Below are positions 45,427 to 53,476 of a stretch of DNA of 53,476 nucleotides, one piece after another; position 1 is the first letter of the stretch, and the number at the start of each line of letters is the position of its first letter. This DNA comes from VAZQ01 sp035293945 (GTDB taxonomy: Bacteria > Pseudomonadota > Alphaproteobacteria > Rhizobiales > Xanthobacteraceae): NCBI GenBank assembly GCA_035293945.1, contig DATGLV010000017.1, positions 1-53,476 on the forward strand. The letters are read 5' to 3'. Made by a program: the position numbers and the translations under genes. The notes beneath the pieces are model-generated. The model did no database searches. It had not been told where the DNA came from and saw only the letters and a program-made list of their open reading frames with translations.

Positions 45427-46649
45427 CGGCCCGAAGGGTTCTGCCCGGAGCCGGTGGTGTCCGGAGCTTGCGCAGGTGGGGCCGCTTCCGTGACCGGGTT
45501 GACGACGTCTCCCGGGTGGACCTTCTGCAGGCCTTCCACGATGACGCGCTCTCCGCCCGACAATCCGCTGGTGACGACGAAATCCTGCCCGACCTGCTGA
45601 CCGAGCTGCACCTGCTGCTGCGCGACCTTGTTGTCCTGGTCAACCGTGAGCACGAAGTTCCCGGATTGCTGCGCCTGGACGGCCTGCACCGGGACGAGCG
45701 GCCGCTCCTGCGGAGAGGCCCGGCTGACCTCGACAGTCACGAAGGCGCCCGGGAGCAGCAGGGCCTGCGCATTCGGGAAGTCGGCAAAGACGCTGACCGT
45801 CCCGGTCGCCGGATCGACCTGATTGCCCAGGAAGGAGATGCTGCCGGTCTCGCCGTAGGTCGAACCGTCGGGGAGGAGGAGGTTGACTTTGAGCCCCTGC
45901 GCAATGCGTGCCGCGCTGGTGCCCGTCCTCTGCTGGGCCGATACGATCGTGCGGTCGCTTACCGAGAAGACCACGCGGATCGGGTCGAGCTGGTTGATGG
46001 TCGCGAGCGCGGGCGTGCTGGGCGTGACCAGATTGCCTTTGGTCAGGCTGACGGCGCCGACGCGGCCGTCGATCGGCGATGTGATCGTGCAATAGCTGAG
46101 GTTGAGGTTTGCTTGATCGAGGCTCGCCTGCGCGGCCTGAACGCTGGCCTGATTTTGGTCGCGGGTCGCCTGCGCCTGCTCCAGATTGGCTTGCGTCTGC
46201 ACATCCTTTTTCGCCAGTGTCGCCGCCCGCTCGTAGGCGAGCTCGGACTGGTGCAGCGCTGCATTGGCGGAGGCGAGCTGCGCCTGGGCTGCCTCGACGG
46301 CGGCGGCATACTGGGTCTGCTCCAGGCGGAACAGGACGTCGCCGGCCTTCAGGTCACTGCCTTGCTTGACTGTAACGTCCTCGATGAAAGCCGTAACGCG
46401 CGGGATGATCTGCACCGCCTGGATGGCGGCCGTGCGCCCGATGAAGGTCTGCGAGGGTGCGATGTCCTTCACGACCACAGGAGCGACCGTCACCGACGGC
46501 GGCGGACCCGCAGGCGACGAAGGTGCTTGCGCATGGCCGGTCAAGGACGGAAGGGCGAAGATCGCCAGGAGCGCGGACGCGGCGAGCGCAACGCACGCCG
46601 CCTGCGCCAGCCACGCGCGGCGCTGTATCTGTCGGGCGAGCTCCATCAT
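45423..46649 (-). CDS. RND efflux periplasmic adaptor, AcrA/MexA type
   Basis: This 408-residue protein has a membrane anchor (LAQAACVALAASALLAIFALP), first lipoyl half (IIPRVTAFIEDVTVKQGSDLKAGDVLFRLEQ), a helical hairpin (about residues 110-190), second half (TITSPIDGRVGAVSLTKGNLV) and a beta barrel (LDPIRVVFSVSDRTI). The start is placed at 46649, just ahead of the anchor. An open frame runs 60 codons further up to an ATG at 46829 whose product has no recognisable signal. The two genes overlap by four bases, so they form one operon. A perfect inverted repeat at 46834-46865 is upstream. Confidence 0.88.
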   Translation of the reverse strand: MMELARQIQRRAWLAQAACVALAASALLAIFALPSLTGHAQAPSSPAGPPPSVTVAPVVVKDIAPSQTFIGRTAAIQAVQIIPRVTAFIEDVTVKQGSDLKAGDVLFRLEQTQYAAAVEAAQAQLASANAALHQSELAYERAATLAKKDVQTQANLEQAQATRDQNQASVQAAQASLDQANLNLSYCTITSPIDGRVGAVSLTKGNLVTPSTPALATINQLDPIRVVFSVSDRTIVSAQQRTGTSAARIAQGLKVNLLLPDGSTYGETGSISFLGNQVDPATGTVSVFADFPNAQALLLPGAFVTVEVSRASPQERPLVPVQAVQAQQSGNFVLTVDQDNKVAQQQVQLGQQVGQDFVVTSGLSGGERVIVEGLQKVHPGDVVNPVTEAAPPAQAPDTTGSGQNPSGR

Positions 46650-47434
46650 CAGCCGGAAAGCCTTGATGCGAAACGAAAGTGCAACGTATCGTGCGCGCCG
46701 GAGTTCCTTGTGCGGGCCGCCTTGGTGGATCCGCAATACCGATCCTGCGGGTGGGCTCATGAACAGCGGGTGCTCGCGACGAATCTGTCGGCGGGCCGAC
46801 ATTGGCTCGTCGCTGTTGTTCCGCCTCATCGATGGGTGCAGTCCAATCGGCGCTGGACTGCACCCCTGTGATGAGACACGAAACTAGGAACTGGGTACGT
46901 TGGCAGTTCAGCTGCGGCCGGTATCCCGCGGTTGCCTTCGAGCCGTGTCAGTGGCTCCTCTTAGCCCGTCAGCTCGAGCGTTCGCACGCAGCCCTCCACC
47001 ATATGAAGAGCTCGCTCGCCTCCGCGGGCGTGCGTTGCTTGCGACAAAGAATGCATTCCGATCGTCGATTTCCTGAAGCCCTCGGGCGCTTCGCATCAAG
47101 AAGAAACAATCATTGCGCGACGTCCTCATCTCGGCTAGCCGGCAAGAAGACCGTCACCCGCCGATGGGGACGTCGCGAAGAATGAGGGGCTTGGATCGTG
47201 GCGACGCGGAACGCTCCACGGACCTAAGGTCGGGCTCTCTGATGGAGCTCGTGCGACCACACGCGGCCTGGCGCAATTGAGCCGGCAGTCCTTCTTTGGT
47301 CTGATTTCAATCAGAATGGCGTACGGAGGATGGACCTGTTCCGCGACCGATGAATGCCTGCCGCTCAGCTCGCGGTGCGAGGACTTGGATTCCGCAATAC
47401 GTCGCCAGATAGGGCGTGCGCCTGGAACGCGCCC
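46650..47434. other. Region upstream of the RND operon, no gene seen
   Basis: About 785 bases hold no recognisable gene. The clear structure is the inverted repeat at 46834-46865. No TetR- or MarR-type regulator gene was found near the pump, which is unusual for such operons. Confidence 0.5.
46834..46865. promoter_or_regulatory. Perfect 12-bp inverted repeat upstream of the RND operon
   Basis: GGGTGCAGTCCA and TGGACTGCACCC are exact reverse complements separated by the 8-base spacer ATCGGCGC. The element is about 185 bases before the chosen adaptor start and only a few bases before the furthest ATG of that frame. Pump operons are usually controlled by TetR-type repressors that bind such dyads. 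The regulator would have to be encoded elsewhere. Confidence 0.6.
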
Positions 47435-47728
47435 TCATTGCTCTAGGCTGCTTCTCGAGAGCCTTGGATTCCAGCATCGACTCTGCGGGTCAAGGTGATC
47501 GAGCCTCGGGTCGAGCCGAACAAACGGGGCGGAAAACAAGAGCCGGCTGCTGGCGTCGCAAATCTCCAAGCACCAATCCCGCGTCAGGGCCGAGGATGTG
47601 TTCTGCATGAGCTCGCGCGCGACTTCGTATGCCCAAAGCTCGGCAGCCTTCCGGTCTGGAAGCTCCTCGCCCCACGGATCGGCGATCGTTTGCGCACCAT
47701 CGAAGAGGTTGAAGTAATACAATGGCAT
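47435..47728 (-). CDS. DUF6894-type small protein
   Basis: This 97-residue protein begins MPLYYFNLFDGAQTIADPWG followed by EELPDRKAAELWAYEVARELM, and contains DWCLEICDASSRLLFSAPF. This is the pattern of a small family common in Bradyrhizobium and Methylobacterium (MPxYYFDxxDG...D..G.ELPD...A...A...A). The function is unknown to me. The start at 47728 is supported by an AAAGG upstream; an ATG or TTG further up would add 17 unconserved codons. Confidence 0.75.
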   Translation of the reverse strand: MPLYYFNLFDGAQTIADPWGEELPDRKAAELWAYEVARELMQNTSSALTRDWCLEICDASSRLLFSAPFVRLDPRLDHLDPQSRCWNPRLSRSSLEQ

Positions 47729-47833
47729 GGCGTCGCCTTTTCGCTGGGCCAAGTGCAATAACGCCAAGTGCAATAACAATGATAGGGGGAGATAGTTCCT
47801 TGCCGGCTTCCAACTTTAGGCACGCTGATAACT

Positions 47834-48124
47834 CTACGCAAGCGCACGGAATTTCCGTACGGCGAGGAAATACATTGCGGCCCGGGTACGCGCGCCGCCT
47901 CTGGCGGCGTTCACGATCGTTCGCGCGAGGACGCGCGCTGTCGCGCTTTGCTCTTTGAGATCAACCGCGTGACATGCCTGCACAAACGCTTTTGACATGT
48001 TGGTGATCGTTGCCGCGTCGAATTCCTTATCACGCAAAAGTCTGCGCAGCGGCGCGGCCCCGCGCTTCATTCTTGTCTCGTTTATCGCGTTGCCGCGCAG
48101 CGCGCGGCTGCACCGTTTTCGCAT
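47834..48124 (-). CDS. Small rhizobial protein, unknown
   Basis: This 96-residue frame contains FDAATITNMSKAFVQACHAVDLKEQSATARVLARTIVNAARGG. It resembles a small rhizobial family with a (F)DPExIxxMxxAFxxACxxLxL...A..VAxxIIxxAxxG pattern that occurs in many copies per genome. The N-terminal 30 residues are basic and perhaps not translated; an alternative ATG is at 48070. It is probably helical and cytoplasmic. Function is unknown. Confidence 0.55.
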   Translation of the reverse strand: MRKRCSRALRGNAINETRMKRGAAPLRRLLRDKEFDAATITNMSKAFVQACHAVDLKEQSATARVLARTIVNAARGGARTRAAMYFLAVRKFRALA

Positions 48125-48587
48125 GACGCGCCGTTTTACGTATTAATCCTGCGTCTTCACGTTGTATACAGAAGTCCCTCCGCTGGTGGAAGGCTTCGAG
48201 CGGTATCATCCGGATGCTGAGCGCAAAATGGCGGATTACCACTTGTGATGCCCAGTGGTTTCCGATGCGTCTGCCGTCACGGGATCTGCGGGTCGGGCCG
48301 CTGTAATCAGATCGCCCGCCCCGTGCGTTTTCACTCCGGCTTGATCCTCGCCGGCCTTTCCTGAGCCGCGTGTGGAGTTTGAACATGGGAGATCGCGGAT
48401 GACATGGGAGAGGCTCGGCGATCAGGCCGATAAATGCCGGCGCCTCCCGAGCTGGCGCCCGACGATATGGGTCGAAGCCATATTTGAAGCTGGCGCCTAC
48501 CGGCTCCTGGGCACGGCAGGAGGAGGCAGAGCCGGAGCCGGGAGCAAATGTGCGACGTAAAGGACGTGCGCGGCTGCCGACAGCCAT
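48125..48587. other. Intergenic DNA upstream of hsp20
   Basis: No gene is supported in this stretch. A plus-strand frame from 48372 reads MTWERLGDQADKC near 48400 but then loses any protein-like character. The hsp20 promoter starts at the right end. Confidence 0.45.
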
Positions 48588-48615
48588 CTTGAAAATCTCT
48601 CCACATCCCCTAAAT
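48588..48615 (+). promoter_or_regulatory. RpoH (sigma-32)-like heat-shock promoter
   Basis: CTTGAAA at 48588-48594 and CCCCTAAAT at 48607-48615, with a 12-base spacer, match the alphaproteobacterial RpoH consensus CTTGAAA and CCCCATNT closely. It lies about 120 bases before the Hsp20 start, leaving room for the thermometer RNA in the leader. Confidence 0.65.
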
Positions 48616-48620
48616 CGGTC

Positions 48621-48712
48621 GCCGTCGAGCGCCCCAAGCGGGCTCGACAGACGGGCGCCGGCGGGGTGTCCGGCGACCCTTGTATCCACCTTGCTCAATG
48701 GAGGATGTGGTT
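48621..48712 (+). promoter_or_regulatory. ROSE-type RNA thermometer in the hsp20 leader
   Basis: The leader folds into successive hairpins. GTCGAGC (48624-48630) pairs perfectly with GCTCGAC (48642-48648), and GGGCGCCGG (48653) with CCGGCGACCC (48670). A final hairpin has TCCACCTTGCT facing GGAGGATGTGG, which buries the Shine-Dalgarno GGAGG. The TTGCT motif opposite GGAGGA is the hallmark of ROSE elements, which melt on heat shock and release the ribosome site in rhizobial small heat-shock genes. The resemblance to known Bradyrhizobium ROSE elements is from memory. Confidence 0.75.
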
Positions 48713-49192
48713 ATGAGGAACGTTTACCTTGACCCCTTCTGGCGGACGAGCATCGGCTTCGACCGCCTGTTCGATCTGATGGACGAAAGCCTCCGGTTCG
48801 AACCCGAGGATCATTACCCCCCGTGCAATATCTTACGCACGGGCGAGGACCGCTACCGGATCACGCTTGCGGCTGCCGGCTTCAAGCCCGAGCAAATCAA
48901 CGTAACCGTTCAGCAGAACGTGCTGACGATCACGGGCCGCGTGAGCCCGGAGCAGACTGAACGCCCCGAATATCTCTATCATGGCATCGGAACTCGCCCA
49001 TTCGAGCGGCGCTTCAATCTCGCCGATTATGTCGAGGTGAAGGGCGCAACGTTCGAAGACGGGCTGCTGCAAATCGAGCTGGAGCGCGAGTTGCCGGAGG
49101 CCATGAAGCCGAGGCAGATCGAGGTCACGACCGGGAAGGCCGTCTCAGGCACGGACAAATTCAAGACCATCGAGCACTCGAAGGTCGCCTAA
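48713..49192 (+). CDS. Small heat-shock protein, Hsp20 (IbpA type)
   Basis: This 159-residue chaperone has the IbpA-type start MRNVYLDPFWRTSIGFDRLF and the alpha-crystallin domain (YPPCNILRTGEDRYRITLAA, PEQINVTVQQNVLTITGRVS, RPFERRFNLADYVEVKGATF, GLLQIELERELPE). It binds unfolding proteins during heat stress and forms oligomers. The ATG at 48713 follows GGAGG by eight bases and lies in the last hairpin of the ROSE element. An Hsp20-linked small protein gene follows after 69 bases. Confidence 0.92.
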   Translation: MRNVYLDPFWRTSIGFDRLFDLMDESLRFEPEDHYPPCNILRTGEDRYRITLAAAGFKPEQINVTVQQNVLTITGRVSPEQTERPEYLYHGIGTRPFERRFNLADYVEVKGATFEDGLLQIELERELPEAMKPRQIEVTTGKAVSGTDKFKTIEHSKVA

Positions 49193-49261
49193 GGCTTGCC
49201 AAAGAAGGTGGTCCGAGCGCGGAGAACTCGGACCACTACCCTTCAACTTCGGAGGTAGAGC

Positions 49262-49639
49262 ATGAACAAGAAGCGCCTTGCAAAAGGTATCGACGATTCG
49301 GCTGATGACAGGTTCGATCTCAGTGAGCTGTTGCATCCGGCTCAAGCATTCGATCGTCCGGCAGACGTCGTCAACGATCCGGACCTTACGCTGAATGAAA
49401 AGCGAGCTATTCTCGCGTCTTGGGCATCGGATGCCTGTGCTATCGAGGCAGCCCCGAGCTTGCGGCGTGCACCAGGGGCAGGGCGCACTGTCGGGTTCGA
49501 TGAGGTGATAGATGCGCTGCGAAGTCTCGATCAGCAAGCGAAGGATAACGGCAACGCACGTTATCGACGGGTTCTGCGCCGAAATCGATTCATATCCCGA
49601 ACTCCGGACGGTTCCGATCCGCAGCATTCAGTCAATTGA
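49262..49639 (+). CDS. Conserved hypothetical protein downstream of hsp20
   Basis: This 125-residue protein follows hsp20 in the same direction with its own GGAGGT six bases before the ATG. It contains HPAQAFDRPADVVNDPDLTLNEKRAILASWASDACAIEAAPSLRRAP and FDEVIDALRSLDQ. This FxxPxDVVxDPxLxxxEKRAILASWASDAxAVE pattern is widespread in Rhizobiales, often near hsp20 and other stress genes, but its role is unknown to me. It is likely co-transcribed with hsp20. Confidence 0.78.
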   Translation: MNKKRLAKGIDDSADDRFDLSELLHPAQAFDRPADVVNDPDLTLNEKRAILASWASDACAIEAAPSLRRAPGAGRTVGFDEVIDALRSLDQQAKDNGNARYRRVLRRNRFISRTPDGSDPQHSVN

Positions 49640-49822
49640 ACGGTTTGCTGGAGGAGAGTGGGGGTTCAAGGGAAGCCTCACAATTCCGAGGCGACGGTAG
49701 GGTTTTGTGCTCAGCGCGGCGATGACCGTTGCGGTCCTGGCGAACTCAACTTTGGCCCAAGCTTTGACCCAAGCCTTCGCCGGGAAGTCACCCACCGTCG
49801 CGCGAGCAAGACACCCCGAGAT

Positions 49823-50443
49823 TCACGAATCCTGCCTAAGGTGGTAGGTTTCATTGACGCGATGCACACGGGATTCGCCGTTGGCGATTTGAATTTCTGA
49901 GATTCCGCAGGGATCCTGGGAAAGTCGCCAATAAGCGGATAAGGGCTGATCCAGGACCTGCAGCAGGAGAGCGCGATTGACGCTGTCATGTCCGACCATG
50001 ACGACTGCGTCGTGCGGATGCCTTTCGAGGACCAGGCGCAGCGCATCAGCGACGCGCGCGGCCAAATCCTGAAGCGATTCGCCGGCCGGGAATCGCACCA
50101 GGTGCGGCGCCTTCAGCCAAAGCTCGAAAAGCTCCGGCGCGTCCGCCTTTACCTCCTCGTAGGTTCGCGATTGCCACGCGCCGTAATCGAGATCATTGAG
50201 GCTTTCGAGAATCTCCGGCGGAGAGGTGCGGACGGCCGCCGCTATTGCGGTTGCAGTGGCGACGCAGCGCCCCAGAGGGCTCGAATAGACGCCGACCGGG
50301 TTCCAGCTCGCCTGGATACGCTTTGCCGTCTCTCGTGCTTGTCGTCGTCCGCGATCGGTCAGCGCCAATTCGGTTCGGCCGCGAAAGCGTGGAGGATCGA
50401 TGCCCTCCACATGGCCGTGGCGCACCAGAATGATCCGGGACAT
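49823..50443 (-). CDS. Histidine phosphatase (phosphoglycerate-mutase-like)
   Basis: This 206-residue protein has the RHG motif SRIILVRHGHVEG at residues 2-14, an ELALTDRGRRQARETAKRI block, the VYSSPLGRCVATATAIA segment and the second catalytic His in AVVMVGHDSVNRALL. Such enzymes act on sugar phosphates, on alpha-ribazole phosphate in cobalamin synthesis, or on phosphoproteins. No specificity determinant is clear. The ATG at 50443 is chosen because it starts right before the conserved RHG strand. Confidence 0.82.
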   Translation of the reverse strand: MSRIILVRHGHVEGIDPPRFRGRTELALTDRGRRQARETAKRIQASWNPVGVYSSPLGRCVATATAIAAAVRTSPPEILESLNDLDYGAWQSRTYEEVKADAPELFELWLKAPHLVRFPAGESLQDLAARVADALRLVLERHPHDAVVMVGHDSVNRALLLQVLDQPLSAYWRLSQDPCGISEIQIANGESRVHRVNETYHLRQDS

Positions 50444-51001
50444 GTCGCTGCGCTCGGATTGCCGAAAAAAAGGCGGCTCAGCAGCCAAGCGTAGTGGGCC
50501 TTTTTAGCGGACGCCAGCCGTAGATTAGGCCCCGAGCGCCGCACCGCCTTTGAGCCCTCGCTGGCTTGACCCGGGTGTCCTCGCCGACGCCGCCCCGCGC
50601 GAATGAAGGTAAGAGTCCTGTGTTACCGCCGGGAGTGGATCTGCGCTTGCACGATACATTCGCTTGATCGGGTCCAGCGAATCAACGATCAAATACAATC
50701 CCCAAGTGGGGAGACGCCTATTGCGCGAACTATCTCGGATAGAATCGCTTACAGTGTAGTAGTGCCGGCGCTTCACTGGCGGTGGCTGCACGAGATTGAA
50801 GGTCGGTAGCTTAGCTCACTTACGTAAGACTACTTGATCTCCAGTCTTTGTTGCTCAACCGGTGCTCCCTAAACCCCTTGTAAATTTTCTTTACGCAACG
50901 TGATCGGCGGAAGACCGTGATTCGCGAAGCCGGGGCAGGATTCCAAGAGACCATCCGCTATCCGTGACGCGCGCATCCGCTCACGCGAAGGAGCCAATGC
51001 C
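50444..51001. other. Intergenic region before cheW
   Basis: No gene is supported in these 560 bases. A palindrome CTTACGTAAG lies at 50819-50828, and a 16-base block at 50940-50955 (ATTCCAAGAGACCATC) also occurs at 25477-25492 before dnaA. The cheW promoter is presumably here, but I could not assign it. Confidence 0.45.
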
Positions 51002-51535
51002 GTGACCGCCGAACCTGCGCAGCACACGACCGCGAGACCTCCATCCGAGCAAGACAACTGGCGCTCGGTCGCCGACAGCGCGGTGGGCTCCGGCCGCGTC
51101 GAGTTCATCAGCTTCTCCATCGGCGATGAGCAATACGGCGTCGACATCATGGCGGTGCGCGAGATCAAAGGCTGGACCGAGATCACGCACCTGCCCAAAC
51201 AGCCCGACTACGTGCGTGGGGTGCTCAATCTGCGCGGGGTCATGGTTCCGATCATCGATCTGCGGTGCCGCTTCGGGCAGGGCACGACCGAGGCGACCCC
51301 CTACCACGTCGTCATCGTCGTTCAGGTCGAGCAACGCCTCGTCGGGCTGCTCGCCGATCGGGTGCTCGACATCCTCGCCTTCGACGCCGGCCAGGTTCAA
51401 CCGGTGCCGCATGTCACGCGTTCCGCGCACGTCGATTTCCTTTCCGGGCTGGTGACCGTGGACGGCACCATGATCGCGCTTGTCGACCTCAACAACCTTC
51501 TCGCAGAACGATCTGCCGGCAGCGCCGCCGCTTGA
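51002..51535 (+). CDS. cheW: Chemotaxis coupling protein CheW
   Basis: This 177-residue protein has an SH3-like CheW domain: VEFISFSIGDEQYGVDIMAV, REIKGWTEITHLPKQPDYVR, GVLNLRGVMVPIIDLRCRFG and a C-terminal VDGTMIALVDLNNLL. It couples chemoreceptors to the CheA kinase. The start is a GTG at 51002 with AGGAG eight bases upstream; the first 30 residues are variable. A receptor gene follows directly. cheA is not in the window. Confidence 0.9.
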   Translation: MTAEPAQHTTARPPSEQDNWRSVADSAVGSGRVEFISFSIGDEQYGVDIMAVREIKGWTEITHLPKQPDYVRGVLNLRGVMVPIIDLRCRFGQGTTEATPYHVVIVVQVEQRLVGLLADRVLDILAFDAGQVQPVPHVTRSAHVDFLSGLVTVDGTMIALVDLNNLLAERSAGSAAA

Positions 51536-51631
51536 ACGATCCCTCTTATCCTCCTACCCACCGCCGCAGGACTTAAACCCGCAGAGCCGACGATTTCTTC
51601 CCTCTCTTTGCTCTCACCGAGGACCACGACT

Positions 51632-53476
51632 ATGCTTCGCCTCTCCAATATCCGGATCGGTACCAAGCTCGCCATGATGACGGGCGTTGCCATTGCTCTG
51701 GTGGCGGGCCTGGCCGTTCTCCAACGTCTCGCGGCTGACGCTATCGTCGCGGAGAACCAGCTGCAGAACGACGCGCTCGGCGTGAAGGTGAATGTCAGAA
51801 TGGCGCAGATCGCCATTCTGCGCAGCTGGGTCGAGCGGCGGAACATGCTGCTTGCCGAGAGCACGGAGACCGCCGATACGGCGCTCAAAAACATGCGTAA
51901 CGATGCCACGATGGCGCAGGAACAGCTCGATGCCGCCGTCAAGGGCACTTCCGCACCGGCCGATCGCGACCGCCTCAATCAGATCAAGGCGGCCTTCGCC
52001 GATTACATCACCAGCACCGAGACGCAAGGTAATTCGCAAAAGGATCTGCTCAATCTACGCAAGCAGCAGCTTGATACGACGCCCGCGTGGAACAAGGCCT
52101 ATGGGATGGTCGCAGCCTCGCCCGACTATTCCGACCCCGAGGTTTTGAGCTGGATTCGCGACGGCGTCTCCTACATGAAGGACGCGCGCATCGCCTTCTG
52201 GCGTTACTCTACCATGCTGGACGAGGAATATGTCGGTGTGATGCATCAGGCCGACAGCAAGGCGATCGCGGCCTTCAACAAAGCCAAGAGCGCTGCCAAC
52301 GACGATGGGATGAAGCGGGGCCTCGACGGCTTGATCGCCGTCATGGGCGACCTCGACACTATCATGGATGGCACGCAAAAAGCCGTCGGCGTCAAGGCGC
52401 TGCAGGAAGCCACCCACACCGGTCCGGCCCGCGCCAAGCTCGACCAGCTCATCCCGCCGGCTGACGATGCCGCCACCAAGGCGGCCGATGCGGCGAGCGA
52501 CGCGCAGGACGCGGAGGTTGCCTCCTCCACGCGTATGGAGATGATCGGCGCGGGTTTCGTCATCCTGCTGTTGATCGGATCGGCGGCGTTCGGCAGCCTC
52601 TCGATTGCCCGACCCCTGCGCCGGATGGCGGGCGTCTTGCGCGAGCTCACCGACGACCGCATTGTCGATGTTCCCTATGCGGACCGTGGCGACGAGGTCG
52701 GCGAGATCGCCAAGGCAACGGAGGTGTTCAAGGAATCGATCGCCGGCAAGGTGATCAACCTGCGCATCCGCACCGCGCTCGACGTCTCGCGCTCGAACGT
52801 GATGCTGACCGACGCCGACCGCAACATCATTTACATGAACGGCACGCTCGAGCAGATGCTCGCAGCGGCGGAGCCGGAGATCCGCAAGGTCATGCCGGAT
52901 TTCGACAGCGGCAAGCTGATCGGCACCAACGTGGATGCTATCTACAAGGATCCGGCCCTGGCGTCGCTCACCGGCAATTACGAGGCGCGCTTCCCCATCG
53001 GTCGCGAGAAGTTCATGATTGCGGCAAGCGCGGTCGTCGACAAGAACGGCCAGCGCACCGGCATTGTCATCGAGTGGAAGAACGAAACGGTCGAGAAGGC
53101 GATCGAGGAGGAAGTCGACGGCATCGTCAAGGCGGCTTTGGAGGGGGACTTCTCCAAGCGCGTGGGCCTGGAGGGCAAGAGCGGATTCATGCTCAATCTG
53201 TCGAACGCCATGAACGGTCTCTGCAGCAACGTCGCCGCCACCATGAATGACTTCGCCGAGCTTCTGAGCGCGATGGCGGACGGCGATCTCGGGCGGCGGA
53301 TCACCGCCGAGTATCGCGGCGTGTTCGGGCAGCTCAAGAACGACGCCAATTCGATGGCCGATCGCATCGCCTCCACGATCGCGGACATCAAGGCGGTGGG
53401 TCGTGAAGTGTCGAACGCGGCGGCCGAGATCGCGACCTCGACCACCGACCTGTCGCAGCGCACCGAGGAGCAGGCC
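51632..53476 (+). CDS. Methyl-accepting chemotaxis protein with PAS domain, runs off the end
   Basis: The ATG at 51632 has GAGGA eight bases upstream, and 615 codons are open to the window edge. An N-terminal helix (LAMMTGVAIALVAGLAVLQRL) and a second near residue 305 (MIGAGFVILLLIGSAAFGSL) bracket a ligand domain of about 270 helical residues with a WVERRNMLLAE segment. A HAMP linker follows (ARPLRRMAGVLRELTDDR...GDEVGEIAKATEVFKESI), then a PAS domain (SNVMLTDADRNIIYMNGTLE...ARFPIGREKFMIAAS). The start of the signalling helix reads AAAEIATSTTDLSQRTEEQ. The kinase-control tip lies beyond the window. It is next to cheW and likely in one operon with it. Confidence 0.9.
   Translation, partial: MLRLSNIRIGTKLAMMTGVAIALVAGLAVLQRLAADAIVAENQLQNDALGVKVNVRMAQIAILRSWVERRNMLLAESTETADTALKNMRNDATMAQEQLDAAVKGTSAPADRDRLNQIKAAFADYITSTETQGNSQKDLLNLRKQQLDTTPAWNKAYGMVAASPDYSDPEVLSWIRDGVSYMKDARIAFWRYSTMLDEEYVGVMHQADSKAIAAFNKAKSAANDDGMKRGLDGLIAVMGDLDTIMDGTQKAVGVKALQEATHTGPARAKLDQLIPPADDAATKAADAASDAQDAEVASSTRMEMIGAGFVILLLIGSAAFGSLSIARPLRRMAGVLRELTDDRIVDVPYADRGDEVGEIAKATEVFKESIAGKVINLRIRTALDVSRSNVMLTDADRNIIYMNGTLEQMLAAAEPEIRKVMPDFDSGKLIGTNVDAIYKDPALASLTGNYEARFPIGREKFMIAASAVVDKNGQRTGIVIEWKNETVEKAIEEEVDGIVKAALEGDFSKRVGLEGKSGFMLNLSNAMNGLCSNVAATMNDFAELLSAMADGDLGRRITAEYRGVFGQLKNDANSMADRIASTIADIKAVGREVSNAAAEIATSTTDLSQRTEEQA

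Noticed and set aside
50819..50828. Palindrome CTTACGTAAG before cheW as a regulator site
   Set aside because: A 10-base palindrome is short, no partner motif is near, and its distance to cheW is large; too weak to call.

Overview
The window looks like chromosomal DNA of a GC-rich alphaproteobacterium of the Rhizobiales (Hyphomicrobiales), probably near the Bradyrhizobiaceae/Xanthobacteraceae. Reasons are the gene order rpsT-dnaA-dnaN-recF-gyrB, CpdR, a MaeB malic enzyme with a phosphotransacetylase tail, a ROSE RNA thermometer before an Hsp20 gene, rhizobial palindromic repeats, several Bug/TctC-type binding proteins and small rhizobial families such as DUF6894. The assignment is inference from gene content.

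Region 1 (1-3.3 kb) is decayed accessory DNA: the C-terminal end of an IS256-type transposase and three toxin-antitoxin loci on both strands. These are MNT/HEPN with a truncated HEPN partner, brnTA with a frameshifted brnT but intact brnA, and higBA broken in both genes. Region 2 (3.3-6.9 kb) holds pta and a frameshifted ackA facing away from a fabI-type enoyl-ACP reductase. Region 3 (7-12 kb) is a HlyD / RbbA-type ABC fusion / ABC-2 permease exporter operon. Region 4 (12-21.6 kb) is mixed: two orphan TctC proteins, a TPR-methyltransferase fusion, a DUF2189 membrane protein, a single-domain response regulator, a zinc-ribbon membrane protein, a dienelactone hydrolase and a Wza-like lipoprotein with a possible CtrA site upstream. 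Region 5 (21.8-33.3 kb) is the housekeeping core: maeB, rpsT, dnaA, dnaN, recF, an unknown HExxE-type protein and gyrB, with rhizobial palindromic repeats after dnaN and gyrB.

Region 6 (33.5-38.2 kb) is the most unusual part. Next to a secreted metallo-beta-lactamase-fold protein lie five consecutive same-strand genes for paralogous, secreted, cysteine-free proteins of about 215 residues. All share a VGDxWxY...VGKEW...AGTFDTFKIER...PQINHWVRRT framework. I know no name for this tandem family.

Region 7 (38.2-46.9 kb) has a coiled-coil membrane protein, hisN-type phosphatase, a likely small RNA with an anti-Shine-Dalgarno motif and strong terminator, an N-formylglutamate amidohydrolase-like enzyme, cpdR, tRNA-Val(GAC) and an acrAB-type RND pump with a perfect 12-bp inverted repeat upstream. 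Region 8 (47.4-53.5 kb) carries two small rhizobial proteins, hsp20 behind an RpoH-like promoter and ROSE element, a stress-linked small protein, a histidine phosphatase, cheW and a PAS-containing chemoreceptor that runs off the window.
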